NCBI RefSeq assembly: GCF_023380205.1
Contig: NZ_CP093360.1
Location: 1-64,000 of the forward strand
Length of the DNA stretch: 64,000 nucleotides
Direction of reading: 5' to 3'
Origin: Nicoliella spurrieriana
GTDB lineage: Bacteria > Bacillota > Bacilli > Lactobacillales > Lactobacillaceae
Under the pieces are notes generated by a model. That model saw nothing but the letters and a program-made list of their open reading frames with translations, had not been told where the DNA came from and searched no databases. Below, piece after piece: positions 34,111 through 43,811 of the stretch. The position numbers were made by a program, and so were the translations under genes. Within the stretch, counting starts at the first letter, position 1; the number at the start of each line of letters is the position of its first letter.

Positions 34111-35034
34111 ATGTTTGAAAAATTAGTCAGTGCACTTTGCCCTATTATTGTCACCCTACTAGTCGGTTACTATGCGTCGTATCGTAAAAAATTCGATTTA
34201 AATGACGCCACTAAGTTTAATCAGTTCGTGTTAAACTACGCACTACCATTTAGTTTGTTTGGTAGTATCATCTCAATTAAGAGTCAGACAATCATTGATA
34301 ATTTATCAGTTGGCTTTTGGGTAATTGTAGCAATGGTCGGTGGTTATATCATCACCTTCCTAATTTCGCACTACCTGCTTAAGCGACCGATTAGCATTGC
34401 CGGACTCCGTGCACTAGCAATTAATGGCCCATCAATTGTATATGTAGGCCCAATCATTTTAGGAACCATTTTCCCCAAGGAAAGTCCGTTGATTATTTCA
34501 TTCGGGGGAATTACATTAAATCTATTTTTAATGCCAGTTACCGTTATTTTAATTTCAATGGATCAAAGCGGGAACACTAACTACTTAAGACATTTTATCA
34601 ATGCCCTTAAGAAACCAGTTGTTTTTGCCCCCATTGTTGCAACCATCCTAGTATTCTTAGGATTTAATATTGATCCCCTATGGGAACGAAACTTTACCGT
34701 TATTGGTGGTACCACTAGTGGCATGGCGTTGTTCTCATCTGGAATCATTTTAGAACGACTTAAACCTAGTTTTTCGTTTAACGTATTAAAAAACGTATTC
34801 CTCAAATTAATTATCGTTCCATTAGTAATGTTTTTAATTATGAGTGCTGTGCATACTAGTTCCACGGTCATTACTCAAATCGTTATTACCGTTGGGATTT
34901 CAAGTGCAGCAATCGTTACTACATTTTCAAATCAATACCATGTAGCTGAAAAGGAAATGGTATCGACTCTATTCTTCTCAACGATTCTATCAGTTATCTC
35001 ATTAGCTGTCATAATGTTGATTCGAGGAGTTTAA
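34111..35034 (+). CDS. AEC family transporter
   Basis: This 307-residue, ten-helix protein of the auxin efflux carrier family is seen in lactobacilli as a malate or other organic acid permease. Family features are an N-terminal ALCPIIVTLLVGYYASYRKKFD and the broken helix ALAINGPSIVYVGPII with the G/N-rich turn. The second half has FSSGIILERLKPSF and ends in a hydrophobic helix. GGGAGGA precedes ATG. Co-transcription with panE is likely. Transport substrate and direction are not visible in the sequence. Confidence 0.85.
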   Translation: MFEKLVSALCPIIVTLLVGYYASYRKKFDLNDATKFNQFVLNYALPFSLFGSIISIKSQTIIDNLSVGFWVIVAMVGGYIITFLISHYLLKRPISIAGLRALAINGPSIVYVGPIILGTIFPKESPLIISFGGITLNLFLMPVTVILISMDQSGNTNYLRHFINALKKPVVFAPIVATILVFLGFNIDPLWERNFTVIGGTTSGMALFSSGIILERLKPSFSFNVLKNVFLKLIIVPLVMFLIMSAVHTSSTVITQIVITVGISSAAIVTTFSNQYHVAEKEMVSTLFFSTILSVISLAVIMLIRGV

Positions 35035-35072
35035 AAATAACGTCATTAGCAATTATGCTAATGACGTTATTT
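35033..35072. terminator. Bidirectional hairpin terminator
   Basis: AATAACGTCATTAGCA and its complement form a 16-bp stem with a short loop between convergent genes. T-rich on both outer sides. Confidence 0.85.
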
Positions 35073-36433
35073 TATTTAGATTGCCAATTTCCGTCGAATA
35101 ATCCTTGTTTCAATGTTTCTGCATCCACATCTCCATCAGTCCCCGCAAATCCCTTAAAATAGTAATTAGCAGCGAGGCCATCAGCTTGGTATTGTTTCGC
35201 ACGTTCGATTCCATACTCTAACAACGATCCATCCTTGATCTTATCAAACAAATATCCACTGATGGTCAAAGTCGGCGTATCAATTTTACGTTCGACTTGG
35301 TCTAAAATTTCTAAATATTCAGGTCCTAATTCTAGGTAGTTTACAAATTCGCGTAAGTTCGCAACTAACTTGCGGGCTTCACTTTCATACTCACAATGAC
35401 TAGTGGGCATTTCAGTTGCTACCCGTGAATTCATTTCTTCAGCTCGTGCTAAATCCGCCTCTGCATCGTTTCTGTCAATTGGATCTACCATTACAAAGTA
35501 AATCATCAACAACTTAACGAACCGCAATGTGGAAGTTCTTAGCGCAACGTCTACCGTTGGATCTAAGTCAAACATTCTTAGCTCGATGTACTTAATGCCA
35601 TTTTTCACTAGGTCATTTAAATCTTGACTTCCCTTAAAACGCACTGCTCCGTAAAATTCGGCAATGGCCATGATTTTTCCCTCACGCACTGCATTCATGA
35701 TTTTTTCAGCATATTTTTCCACACTCGAATAGTCCACAGAAAATGAAGTGGGATAACCATAACTACTTTGTCGAATACTTCTAATCGGATGATTGGGACC
35801 CTTGCCCTTTTCAAAATAATTGTCCTGGGCAACCGGACTGGCACCGAATAGGTAGGTCAATAACCAACGGTACTTAATGAAGCCCTGGGCAATAATCGGG
35901 TAAACGTAATTCTGCACTGCAACCCGATCTGAAAATTGATCATGAAATGAATGCATTAAAAAATCAATTATTTCTGAATCCAAACTTACATTAATATGGA
36001 CTCCGCTGGGCGTTTGTTTAGCAACACCGTACCGATGATACAACCCTTCAATGTACTTGCGCTTTTTGGGGCTTGCCTTAGCCAATAATGACTTATCCTT
36101 TACCTCAGGTAGCACTGGTGGCATTGAAAGTGGCCATAGTAGCTCATCATTTGCCAATGCTTTTCTAAGAATTAACGTAATTGCATATGAATAATGAAGC
36201 GTGTCTAAATCATTCTTAGCTGGTGGGGTTACCACTTCGGACATGGTCTCTAAGAAATCATTGGTAATCCATGGGTTCGTTGCTTCGTTCCCAATGTCGC
36301 TGGGATATGGATGCCTACTTAAATGACCATTTTGATCCACTCGATCTCGCTCCACTTCAATTCCGGTCCCAATGTTAGTAACTTTAGCAACTAACTGATT
36401 TTTTACGATTGCCTTACCAATTTCATTCAACAT
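35072..36433 (-). CDS. gshA: Glutamate-cysteine ligase
   Basis: This roughly 453-residue ligase of the proteobacterial-type GshA family joins glutamate and cysteine to gamma-glutamylcysteine. Motifs include GIEVERDRVDQNGHLSR (substrate end), the ELLWPLSMPP block and TPSGVHINVS, with the metal-binding core and GIKYIELRMFDLDP. It is shorter than the fused GshF enzymes and has no ATP-grasp glutathione synthetase part, and no gshB lies near. The product may therefore be gamma-glutamylcysteine itself unless a synthetase is elsewhere. ATG 36433 has a GGTG 6 bases upstream; GTG 36442 is an alternative start. Confidence 0.88.
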   Translation of the reverse strand: MLNEIGKAIVKNQLVAKVTNIGTGIEVERDRVDQNGHLSRHPYPSDIGNEATNPWITNDFLETMSEVVTPPAKNDLDTLHYSYAITLILRKALANDELLWPLSMPPVLPEVKDKSLLAKASPKKRKYIEGLYHRYGVAKQTPSGVHINVSLDSEIIDFLMHSFHDQFSDRVAVQNYVYPIIAQGFIKYRWLLTYLFGASPVAQDNYFEKGKGPNHPIRSIRQSSYGYPTSFSVDYSSVEKYAEKIMNAVREGKIMAIAEFYGAVRFKGSQDLNDLVKNGIKYIELRMFDLDPTVDVALRTSTLRFVKLLMIYFVMVDPIDRNDAEADLARAEEMNSRVATEMPTSHCEYESEARKLVANLREFVNYLELGPEYLEILDQVERKIDTPTLTISGYLFDKIKDGSLLEYGIERAKQYQADGLAANYYFKGFAGTDGDVDAETLKQGLFDGNWQSK

Positions 36434-36527
36434 GCGCTTCACCGACCCTATTAAAAAGTTATTAGTTAAATTTTATAACATATAATTAGTGCTTACAATG
36501 AATACTATCTAATATTGAGCATATTAA

Positions 36528-36555
36528 TTGTGCAAAATTTAAAAGCCGTTAGAAT
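36528..36555 (+). promoter_or_regulatory. Promoter of the FAD oxidoreductase gene
   Basis: TTGTGC (36528-36533) and TAGAAT (36550-36555) are separated by 16 bases, 37 bases before the ATG. Confidence 0.5.
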
Positions 36556-36592
36556 GTAAATAAGTAGTAGTTTTTAATTAGGAGGTTTTTTA

Positions 36593-37993
36593 ATGTCTAT
36601 TTTTAATCCATTTTCTGATAAAGACGTAATTCATGATTTAAAATCAGCTGCACCCAACGCTGAGTTAATTACCGATGCGGATTCGTTAGCTAAGCAGGCT
36701 AGTGATTCGAACAGCATCATCAAATCCACCGATTCCTTAATTGCATTCGTTAAGGTGACTGATGAAAACGATATTAAGGGCGTTTTAAAGGTTGCTAGAA
36801 AATACCACCTCCCAGTGATTCCAAAGACAACTGGCTCTAGCATCGTAGCAGGATCCAATGCAATTGAAAATGGGATTCTGATTTCTACTGAAAAGATGAA
36901 TCACATTCTTAAAGTGGATGCCAATGATCAACTAGCGGTTGTCCAACCCGGTGTAATTAATAACGAATTAAATCAGGCAGCTAATAAAGTTGGCATGTTA
37001 TATGCTCCAGATCCTGGTTCTAGAACATTTTCATCCATCGGGGGTAATACCAATACTAATGCCGGTGGTGCTAGTGCCCTAAGGTACGGTACTACTAAGG
37101 ATTCGGTCCTAGCATTAACCGTGATCCTTGCAGACGGTCGTGAAATCCATGTTGGGACTGATACTTACAAGAATTCATTCGGCTATGATTTAACCCATCT
37201 ATTCGTGGGAGCTGAGGGAACGCTTGGAATCGTTACCGAGATCACAGTTAAATTATTTCCGATTCCACTTGGTAAATCAATTGCTGGTGCCGCTGTTTTT
37301 AAGGACCTTGATACATTAAATGAGGCTGCAACAGCAGTCCGCAAATCTGGAGCTTATCCATCCTTAATGCAGGCATTTGATGCAAACATTTTAGGGGCAA
37401 TTGATAAGTTAAAACAAACGAATTACCTGAAAGACGGTCATGCAATGCTAATCGTTAAAGTCGATGGTAGTAACGAACAGGTAAAATCTGCATTATCAAA
37501 AATTTTCAACCAATACAACGGTAAGCAGATTCAATTAAGTGATGAACCAGCTGAGGTTAAGAACATTGCCGGTCTTGCAATGGCAATGTTTCCAGCAATC
37601 TATTCTGATCAAAATAGCCAATTCTTTATGTCCGATTTAACGGTGCCACTTAGTCAATCGACTAACTTAATTCAATCCATTGATCAATTAGGGCATGAGC
37701 TTTCCATTAATGTTTTCACGGCCGCTTATGTTGGTGATGGAACGGTCCATCCCATCATTGGATGGCCTAAGTCAGCCAAAGCCGTTCCAGAAAACGTCGT
37801 TCAAATGGTCAAGGCCATCTATCATAAAACCATCGAACTCAATGGAACGATTACTGGTGAATACTCAGTCGGGATGCTCAAAAACCAATGGGTTAACCAA
37901 CAACTAGGTGCAGAGGCGGATTACTTACAGCAACAGATTAAATCATTACTTGATCCGATGCATCTCTTAAATCCCAAACGGAAAATTAACTAA
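36593..37993 (+). CDS. FAD-linked oxidase (GlcD/D-lactate dehydrogenase type)
   Basis: This 466-residue flavoenzyme of the VAO/PCMH fold has the FAD-binding pattern PKTTGSSIVAG, then PGSRTFSSIGGNTNTNAGG and VGAEGTLGIVTEITVKLFP. The C-terminal cap carries VGDGTVHPIIGWP (the usual V-G-D-G-N-x-H metal/substrate site) and ends in LLDPMHLLNPKRKIN, the family signature. Such enzymes oxidise D-lactate, glycolate or other 2-hydroxyacids and pass electrons to quinones or other acceptors. The family is clear; the substrate is not. AGGAGG is 9 bases before ATG. Confidence 0.88.
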   Translation: MSIFNPFSDKDVIHDLKSAAPNAELITDADSLAKQASDSNSIIKSTDSLIAFVKVTDENDIKGVLKVARKYHLPVIPKTTGSSIVAGSNAIENGILISTEKMNHILKVDANDQLAVVQPGVINNELNQAANKVGMLYAPDPGSRTFSSIGGNTNTNAGGASALRYGTTKDSVLALTVILADGREIHVGTDTYKNSFGYDLTHLFVGAEGTLGIVTEITVKLFPIPLGKSIAGAAVFKDLDTLNEAATAVRKSGAYPSLMQAFDANILGAIDKLKQTNYLKDGHAMLIVKVDGSNEQVKSALSKIFNQYNGKQIQLSDEPAEVKNIAGLAMAMFPAIYSDQNSQFFMSDLTVPLSQSTNLIQSIDQLGHELSINVFTAAYVGDGTVHPIIGWPKSAKAVPENVVQMVKAIYHKTIELNGTITGEYSVGMLKNQWVNQQLGAEADYLQQQIKSLLDPMHLLNPKRKIN

Positions 37994-38033
37994 AAAAAAT
38001 GGGAACTAGCATTAATCTAGTTCCCATTTTTTT
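37992..38033. terminator. Bidirectional terminator overlapping a gene end
   Basis: AAAAAAATGGGAACTAG pairs with CTAGTTCCCATTTTTTT around CATTAAT. It ends the FAD oxidoreductase transcript and, read on the other strand, overlaps the last codons of the zinc-ribbon gene. Confidence 0.8.
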
Positions 38034-38625
38034 CATCCACCCAAATATTATATTGATCCGTTAACTCACCCAGATTAGCAAGGTTTTGCTTCTGCAGTGT
38101 ATTCAATTTAATCGTTGATGGACAAGTTAGTTTTAGTAACCCCCGGGTCGATCTAATTGTAATTACACGCTTTCCAAATCCATATCGAAAGTCAAATTCC
38201 TTAATTTCAGAATCACTTAAATAGGCGTTTTTCCCGGTAAATTGACCGGCAATCCCCAAGCCAATGAATAGAATTCCATCATGCTCAAATGATAAAATAT
38301 ATGATTTAGCATCAAGTAGGTCCCAAATTAACGATAATGATTTATGCTTGTCATAGTTTTGAGCAAATAAAATGTTATCAGTCCGATTAGCAAAGCCCAT
38401 CGAGCGTTTATAAGCAGCCACTTGGGTGGGCTTAATATCCTCGTTTAATCCGCTAGCAATAATCTCCGGAACCTTGGCATTTAAATTATATTTAATGCCA
38501 TCGATAGTCGATTGATCACCAGCTCCAATTGCATTCACTAATTTAAAACTAAAGCCGCAATTGGGACAAAATTCATCATTTGCATTTACCTGTGTCCCAC
38601 ATTCGGGACATTTTTTATTATTCAT
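38017..38625 (-). CDS. Zinc-ribbon protein with PH-like domain
   Basis: The 202-residue protein starts with a double CxxC zinc ribbon, KCPECGTQVNANDEFCPNCG (residues 4-23). A linker of about 60 residues is followed by a beta-rich C-terminal half (ILFIGLGIAGQFTGKNAYLS, KRVITIRSTRGLLKLTCP) that reads like a bacterial PH domain. No membrane helix. Similar proteins are common in lactobacilli without known role. GGGGTGAA precedes ATG. The last codons lie in the terminator stem shared with the gene on the other strand. Confidence 0.7.
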   Translation of the reverse strand: MNNKKCPECGTQVNANDEFCPNCGFSFKLVNAIGAGDQSTIDGIKYNLNAKVPEIIASGLNEDIKPTQVAAYKRSMGFANRTDNILFAQNYDKHKSLSLIWDLLDAKSYILSFEHDGILFIGLGIAGQFTGKNAYLSDSEIKEFDFRYGFGKRVITIRSTRGLLKLTCPSTIKLNTLQKQNLANLGELTDQYNIWVDEKNGN

Positions 38626-38774
38626 TAATATTCACCCCAATTGAGTTATTTAAATCAGCCATATCAGATAACCAACAATATGAAATATTATATAATAGTA
38701 ATTACACTAAGTAATTATTATTATAATGCTTAAAAATAGACAATATCAATATTTTTATAAAGGATGTTTTAAAA

Positions 38775-39233
38775 ATGAACACAATCACTGGATTCGAAAT
38801 GGCTAAAACCATTCAAGATGAAATCAAAATTCACTTTAGTCTCCTTAAGATTGACCAAATCCAAATTAATGATACTCAATCTGACCCGGAGGTTAAAATT
38901 CAATTAACCCATCTAGAAAGTAAAAATACATTTGAATGCAGTTTAATCGCCGAGCGACAGGAAAATAACCTTAATAATATTCACTTTACTCTTTTTAATG
39001 ACGATCCGTACTGGATTGAATTATATAAACGTCACCGAAGTGAGTACGTAGCCAGCAACCATCGGATTGCTAATGATATTGCAGCCAATGATTTAGTTCC
39101 AGAAAATTTATACCTAATCCAATCTGCAGACGGCCGTCCCGGAGTGGATTTCATCACCTTAAATTTATTCGTTGATGCAGTTAATTTACTTTTTCACGTG
39201 TCAAAAATTTTCAAAACAGCCATTCAATCCTAA
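38775..39233 (+). CDS. Hypothetical protein
   Basis: I do not recognise this 152-residue soluble protein. The centre has a strand pattern (VKIQLTHLESKNTFECSLIA, NIHFTLFNDDPYWIELY) and the end is helical and hydrophobic (LFVDAVNLLFHVSKIF). An AAAGGATG ribosome binding site is present. Its stop codon overlaps the end of the convergent secreted-protein gene by 4 bases, with no terminator hairpin in between, which is unusual here. Confidence 0.6.
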   Translation: MNTITGFEMAKTIQDEIKIHFSLLKIDQIQINDTQSDPEVKIQLTHLESKNTFECSLIAERQENNLNNIHFTLFNDDPYWIELYKRHRSEYVASNHRIANDIAANDLVPENLYLIQSADGRPGVDFITLNLFVDAVNLLFHVSKIFKTAIQS

Positions 39234-40285
39234 AACGATCCGCTCATCTTCATTAATTCAGATGGTCTCAATACTAATAATAACCCTTCACCCTTGCGAT
39301 TAAAGGTTAATCCTTCAAATTCACGGTTAGTTTTAACGTGAATATAATGAATATCATGTTTTTTAAAACGATTAACCTTATTAGCTGGAATTGAAATAAT
39401 ACTACCATCCGATACAAAGTAGAGGCGATTGTTCTTAGGATTATAGCCCATCCCCTGTGGAATTGCTCCGGCAGCATGTCTAATTGCGTGCTTTGCAACT
39501 CTAAAATGAACTCCGCTAGTGGAAATTTTACCATAATAGATACGGTATGCCCCAACCTTAACATCGCCACCACCAGCCCGAACATAAGTATATGCACGGC
39601 CGTGTTTATCAAACGCCAGTGAATTATCCATTGATAGTAATCGATTCCTTGTAAATTTAAATTTAACTTGATAATTTGGCCTTAGCGTTCTCATGCTTAC
39701 CCGTTCAGCACTGGCATTATATGCTGAGCCACGCCCCACATTAACAAACCATAATTGCTTATTCTTCGGGTTATATGACAATGATTGCCCATGGCCGCCC
39801 TTAAACACCGGTCCCACTTTAATCCCAGCTGCTTTTTTATTCTTATGAAGCAATGGGATCCCGTGATTCTTCATCTTGCGGATATCGTAACGAACGATAA
39901 AATCATGCTTATCATTAAAGGAACGATTTAGGTTATACATGACATAAACGTAATGGCCCACCCGTGCAGCACTCTGTGGAGCTGCCCATAGCTGTGAATT
40001 ATCATGGGATAGAAAGTAACTAGTGGTAAAATGAACATTTTTAGCTCCACCGTTAACCCGCATCCGATTAATGTGCCCAGATTCTGGATAGTATCCATTT
40101 GAATATCTCTTAGGAAGTTTTCGAGTAATATTTTTATTATTGATTGTTTTAATCCTACCAATACTGGTAATGGCAGGTTGCTTTTGATTCTTAGTCGTCA
40201 TTGCAAGTGCTTGGTAACTATCGGTACTTACCATGAATAATCCAACACAAATCCCAGTTAATAACCATGATTTCACGGAGTTCAA
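39230..40285 (-). CDS. Secreted protein, probable beta-propeller
   Basis: The 351-residue protein has a signal peptide (hydrophobic residues about 8-28). The mature part is very basic and repeats blocks such as GHGQSLSYNPKNKQLWFVN and GAIPQGMGYNPKNNRLYFVS, plus LAFDKHGRAYTYV and LTFNRKGEGLLLV. The spacing looks like blades of a beta-propeller. It has some resemblance to helveticin-J-like proteins, but not enough to name it. The start is TTG 40285 without a clear ribosome binding site; a GTG three codons on is possible. Function unknown. Confidence 0.65.
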   Translation of the reverse strand: MNSVKSWLLTGICVGLFMVSTDSYQALAMTTKNQKQPAITSIGRIKTINNKNITRKLPKRYSNGYYPESGHINRMRVNGGAKNVHFTTSYFLSHDNSQLWAAPQSAARVGHYVYVMYNLNRSFNDKHDFIVRYDIRKMKNHGIPLLHKNKKAAGIKVGPVFKGGHGQSLSYNPKNKQLWFVNVGRGSAYNASAERVSMRTLRPNYQVKFKFTRNRLLSMDNSLAFDKHGRAYTYVRAGGGDVKVGAYRIYYGKISTSGVHFRVAKHAIRHAAGAIPQGMGYNPKNNRLYFVSDGSIISIPANKVNRFKKHDIHYIHVKTNREFEGLTFNRKGEGLLLVLRPSELMKMSGSF

Positions 40286-40367
40286 TCTAATTCATCTGCT
40301 TTCTAATAATTAATAACGGTTTTAATTATACGCTTTCAGCAAATGAAGATTATTACATTTATATTAA

Positions 40368-40404
40368 ATAAGCGCAGCTAGGGGTAAATCCCTAACTGCG
40401 CTTA
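40368..40404 (-). terminator. Terminator after the lipocalin-like secreted gene
   Basis: AAGCGCAG with TAGGG pairs with CCCTAACTGCGCTT around GTAAAT; both strands have T-rich ends. It lies between the gene ending at 40413 and the one starting at 40285. Confidence 0.75.
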
Positions 40405-40412
40405 TTAACTCA

Positions 40413-40928
40413 TTAGTCCTTAATCTTAGTATTGGTAGTAAAATGAATTAGCTTGGTGGATTGCTTATAATATTCACCATTATAATGCCATTTTTTAACG
40501 TTTTTATCTGAGCTAAAGTAAAGCTTAATTTTCCGATTATTCAGTAACTTAGCTTTATAGTGGAAGTAGTTATCATCACCCTTAGAATTTAAATAATAAG
40601 TATTCCCACTTTTAGTGTAAGTTAACCCTTTATTAGCACCACTCGATTCAGCATTGAACATGCTAGCTGGTTTGGTCTTGGTCTGATAGAATAGTCCTGA
40701 TTCATCGGTGCTATTCTTCCCAACGTACCAAATAGAGCGTTGGTATAATGAGTCCTTAACCCTTAAAGTTTTACTCAGCTTCTTGACCTTAGTAATCCAA
40801 GTTCCCTTTAATTCCTTGGGAGCGCCATTATTGACAGTAGCAGCACTAGCATTTGTAAATGACATCAAGCTAGTACTAAATAAAGATAATCCCAATGTTA
40901 GTAAAATGATTTTACCCAAGTTTTTCAT
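40413..40928 (-). CDS. Secreted hypothetical protein
   Basis: This roughly 171-residue exported protein has a signal peptide (MKNLGK, then hydrophobic, cleavage after ASA near residue 30). The mature domain begins ELKGTWITKVKKL and continues in short beta strands with Tyr and Lys (YYLNSKGDDNYFHYKAKLL, KIKLYFSSDKNVKKWHY). The G-T-W opening resembles small lipocalin-like exoproteins of lactobacilli. ATG 40928 has AGGAG 10 bases upstream; a TTG one codon earlier is possible. Role unknown. Confidence 0.65.
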   Translation of the reverse strand: MKNLGKIILLTLGLSLFSTSLMSFTNASAATVNNGAPKELKGTWITKVKKLSKTLRVKDSLYQRSIWYVGKNSTDESGLFYQTKTKPASMFNAESSGANKGLTYTKSGNTYYLNSKGDDNYFHYKAKLLNNRKIKLYFSSDKNVKKWHYNGEYYKQSTKLIHFTTNTKIKD

Positions 40929-40996
40929 CAAATCGTTACTCCTTATTAATTAATTATGATTCTATTATACTAAAAAATAGAACTCAAAATAAAGCT

Positions 40997-41548
40997 CTAT
41001 TTAATTTGATATAAACACCAAATCATATGGGGGTTTAAACGCGTTAAAATTTGGTATTGATCAGTATCGTGCGGCTCAAAATCACCATAACTAAAAATTC
41101 CAAATTGAAAATGTTGTTCTAAAAAGGTACTAAGCGCTAGCGGTTTACTGGTCACAAACTTAATTTTTTGAGTATCAATTGTTGGTAAGCAATTATTTAA
41201 AATGCCAATTGTGGATGGATGAATAATTGATCTGCCATTTTGGCAATTTTTATTTTGAACCAATACCATTGTTCGTAATGGCAAATGAAAGCAATTTACA
41301 ATCGACAATTGTTGACCAAAAATCAAGTTATTATCGGTCCAATTAGTGCCATCAGAATTACGGTAAGCGACCGGCACCAAAAATAAATCACCATGATATT
41401 GATCTAACTTAGCGTAAATATCTTGAAAGGACGGGTGTAACGATACATCGTATTTCCTAACCCCTTCCAAATGTTGACATGCATATTGATAAGCATTATA
41501 ACTATCGGTTGTTTTGGGGCCTAGCGTATGGATTTGCAAATAAATCAA
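40997..41548 (-). CDS. BacA/prephenate-dehydratase-like protein
   Basis: The 183-residue protein begins YLQIHTLGPKTTDSYNAYQY, like the T-L-G-P-x-x-T-x-S start of the prephenate dehydratase (periplasmic-binding-protein-like) fold. It goes on with LHPSFQDIYAKL and LFLVPVAYRNS, and then NCFHLPLRTMVLVQNK. The order matches the non-aromatising prephenate decarboxylase BacA of bacilysin synthesis more than true dehydratases. There is no ACT domain, and the dehydratase T-R-F motif is not visible. No other bacilysin-type gene is near. The link to prephenate is an inference from shape; the protein could bind another ligand. Confidence 0.5.
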   Translation of the reverse strand: MIYLQIHTLGPKTTDSYNAYQYACQHLEGVRKYDVSLHPSFQDIYAKLDQYHGDLFLVPVAYRNSDGTNWTDNNLIFGQQLSIVNCFHLPLRTMVLVQNKNCQNGRSIIHPSTIGILNNCLPTIDTQKIKFVTSKPLALSTFLEQHFQFGIFSYGDFEPHDTDQYQILTRLNPHMIWCLYQIK

Positions 41549-41589
41549 CTCACTTAATTAGTTTTAATTTTAATTATAATCGTTAACCA

Positions 41590-41624
41590 CAAAAAAAGCA
41601 CAGAATATTCAATTCTGTGCTTTT
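41590..41624 (-). terminator. Terminator after clpL
   Basis: On the minus strand AAAAGCACAGAAT pairs with ATTCTGTGCTTTT, with more T following. It lies 20 bases after the clpL stop. Confidence 0.85.
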
Positions 41625-41642
41625 AAAATGAATGCTTAATGA

Positions 41643-43751
41643 TTATTTATCATCATCTTTCCGTTCACTAATTACTAGCTTACCATCCTTAACTGAGGCA
41701 AGTAGGTGTTTAACATCGATATGATCAAGATAGAAGTCAGTAATATTATCTCTAACTTGTTGTTCAACCACCCGACGAAGTGGCCGTGCACCCATGGCTT
41801 CATCGTAACCCTGGTCAATTAATAAATCCTTGGCAGCTTCGGTAACGTGGACATCCATTCCCTTCTTAGCTAGGGTCTTATTAACATCAACTAACATCAA
41901 GTTAACAATCTGCTTTAAGTCTTCCTTTGTTAAGTGTGAGAATTCAACAATCGCATTAAACCGGTTCAGGAATTCAGGTCTAAAGTATGGTGCAAGTTTC
42001 TTAAGAATGTCATCATCTTGCTTCTTATCACCACTAAGTTGTTCATTCCCAAACCCAGCATTAGAAGTAGCAATAATCACGGTATTCTTGAAGTTAACGG
42101 TATTCCCCTGTGCATCAGTTAAACGACCGTCATCCAATACCTGTAGTAACAGGGTCAACACTTGCGGATTAGCCTTTTCAATTTCATCTAACAATACGAT
42201 TGAGTATGGGTTTCTCCGTACTTTTTCAGTCAAGGTATTGTTAGTATCATTATAACCAACATAACCAGCGCTAGCACCAATTAACTTGGAAACGGCAGTC
42301 GCATCAGAGTATTCTGACATATCCAATCTAACAATTGCACTCTTGTTGCCAAACATGTCCAATGCTAATTGCTTTGCTAATTCAGTTTTACCAACTCCGG
42401 TGGGCCCAACAAATAGGAAACTTCCAATTGGACGGTTACCGTCATCAAAACCAGCCCGGTTCCGACGAATTGCACGGGCAACATCTTCGACCGCTTCGTC
42501 TTGACCAATGACCTTGCCACGTAATCTGGAATCCATTCCCTTTAGTCGTTCAATATCACTAGAACCCATCTTAGAAACTGGAATCCCAGTCAAACGTTCA
42601 ACTGATTTAGCAACATCATCAACGGTCGCAGTAACCTTCTTTTCGTCACTACTGTTATCTAGTTGTTCACGAAGCGATTCGATTTTATTTTGGTGCTTTA
42701 AAGCTTCTTCATAATTTTCCTTATCAGCAGCAGCTTGTTTAGCATCAGTTTCACTCTTAATATCTGCTTCAATTTGCTTTTGATCGACTACTGGATGCTG
42801 AGCAGCTAAATGAGCAGCAGTCATATCTACCAAATCAATTGCCTTATCAGGAAGGTGTCTTTGTGGAATATATTGATCTGAAAAATCAATCGCAGCCTTT
42901 AATACCTTATCTGGCAATTCAACGTTGTGATGCTTTTCATATAGTGGACGTACCCCTTCCAAAATTCTGAAGGTAGTTTCATCTGAAGGAGCCTTAACTT
43001 GCACTTCATTGAACCGCCGTGCTAAAGCTGAATCCTTCATAATTGTATTTCTGTATTCATCCTGAGTCGTAGCTCCGATAATTGAAATTTCACCACGTGA
43101 TAAATCTGGCTTAATAATATCAGCTAATCCCTTAGAACCACTTTCATCACCAGTATTTCCGGCCCCTAAAATTTGATGAATTTCATCAAAGAACAAAATA
43201 ACGTTTCCACGGGATTTAACTTCTTTAATTAAATTTTGAATGTTTTGTTCAAAGCTACCACGATATTGAGTTCCAGCTTCAAGTCCAGAAATATCAATAC
43301 TAATAATTTCCTTGTTCTTAATCGCAGCTGGAACATCGCCCTTAACAATTGATTGAGCTAATCCTTCAACGACAGCCGTTTTACCAACCCCAGCATCTCC
43401 AACTAAAACGGGGTTGTTTTTAATTCTACGTGAAAGGACTTCAGCAGTTTCTTGAATCTCCTTTTCCCGACCAATTACTGGGTCAAGCTTCTTATCACGA
43501 GCTTCTTGGGTAAGGTTACGACCTAATTTGTCCAAGATGCTTCCCTTAGCATCCTTAGGGGTCTGGCCTGCTTGTGATTGACCACCTAATTGCCCATTTT
43601 GTTGTAATTGAGCAAATTGTTCAGGGGTTAATTCCTGTCCGTTGACTGAATAGCGCCGTTGAACATCCCCGCTATTATGATTGTTAAAAAATTGATTAAA
43701 AATGTCGTCAAAATCATTGTTTCCAAATGGATCGTTAGAAAATCTAGCCAT
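41643..43751 (-). CDS. clpL: ATP-dependent chaperone ClpL
   Basis: This 702-residue Hsp100/Clp ATPase has two AAA+ domains: Walker A GDAGVGKT with NPVLV before it (about residue 118), and [12 protein letters not shown] (about residue 448) with DEIEKAN. The N-terminus ([33 protein letters not shown]) is the short ClpL type without the zinc finger of ClpE, and the middle coiled-coil is short. ClpL is a heat- and stress-induced disaggregase typical of lactobacilli and streptococci that works without ClpP. No CtsR or CIRCE box is visible. The small XRE regulator gene lies 60 bases upstream on the same strand. Confidence 0.92.
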   Translation of the reverse strand: MARFSNDPFGNNDFDDIFNQFFNNHNSGDVQRRYSVNGQELTPEQFAQLQQNGQLGGQSQAGQTPKDAKGSILDKLGRNLTQEARDKKLDPVIGREKEIQETAEVLSRRIKNNPVLVGDAGVGKTAVVEGLAQSIVKGDVPAAIKNKEIISIDISGLEAGTQYRGSFEQNIQNLIKEVKSRGNVILFFDEIHQILGAGNTGDESGSKGLADIIKPDLSRGEISIIGATTQDEYRNTIMKDSALARRFNEVQVKAPSDETTFRILEGVRPLYEKHHNVELPDKVLKAAIDFSDQYIPQRHLPDKAIDLVDMTAAHLAAQHPVVDQKQIEADIKSETDAKQAAADKENYEEALKHQNKIESLREQLDNSSDEKKVTATVDDVAKSVERLTGIPVSKMGSSDIERLKGMDSRLRGKVIGQDEAVEDVARAIRRNRAGFDDGNRPIGSFLFVGPTGVGKTELAKQLALDMFGNKSAIVRLDMSEYSDATAVSKLIGASAGYVGYNDTNNTLTEKVRRNPYSIVLLDEIEKANPQVLTLLLQVLDDGRLTDAQGNTVNFKNTVIIATSNAGFGNEQLSGDKKQDDDILKKLAPYFRPEFLNRFNAIVEFSHLTKEDLKQIVNLMLVDVNKTLAKKGMDVHVTEAAKDLLIDQGYDEAMGARPLRRVVEQQVRDNITDFYLDHIDVKHLLASVKDGKLVISERKDDDK

Positions 43752-43811
43752 AAATAATTCCTCATTTCTTTATAAATTAATTTTAATTTTTAATTTGTAC
43801 TTAATGATAAT

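Noticed and set aside
39230-40285. Helveticin-J-like bacteriocin
   Set aside because: Only general propeller-like blocks are shared; the sequence patterns do not match well enough to name it.
41830-42714. Plus-strand ORFs opposite clpL
   Set aside because: Serine-rich antisense frames of a strongly biased coding gene; no ribosome binding sites.
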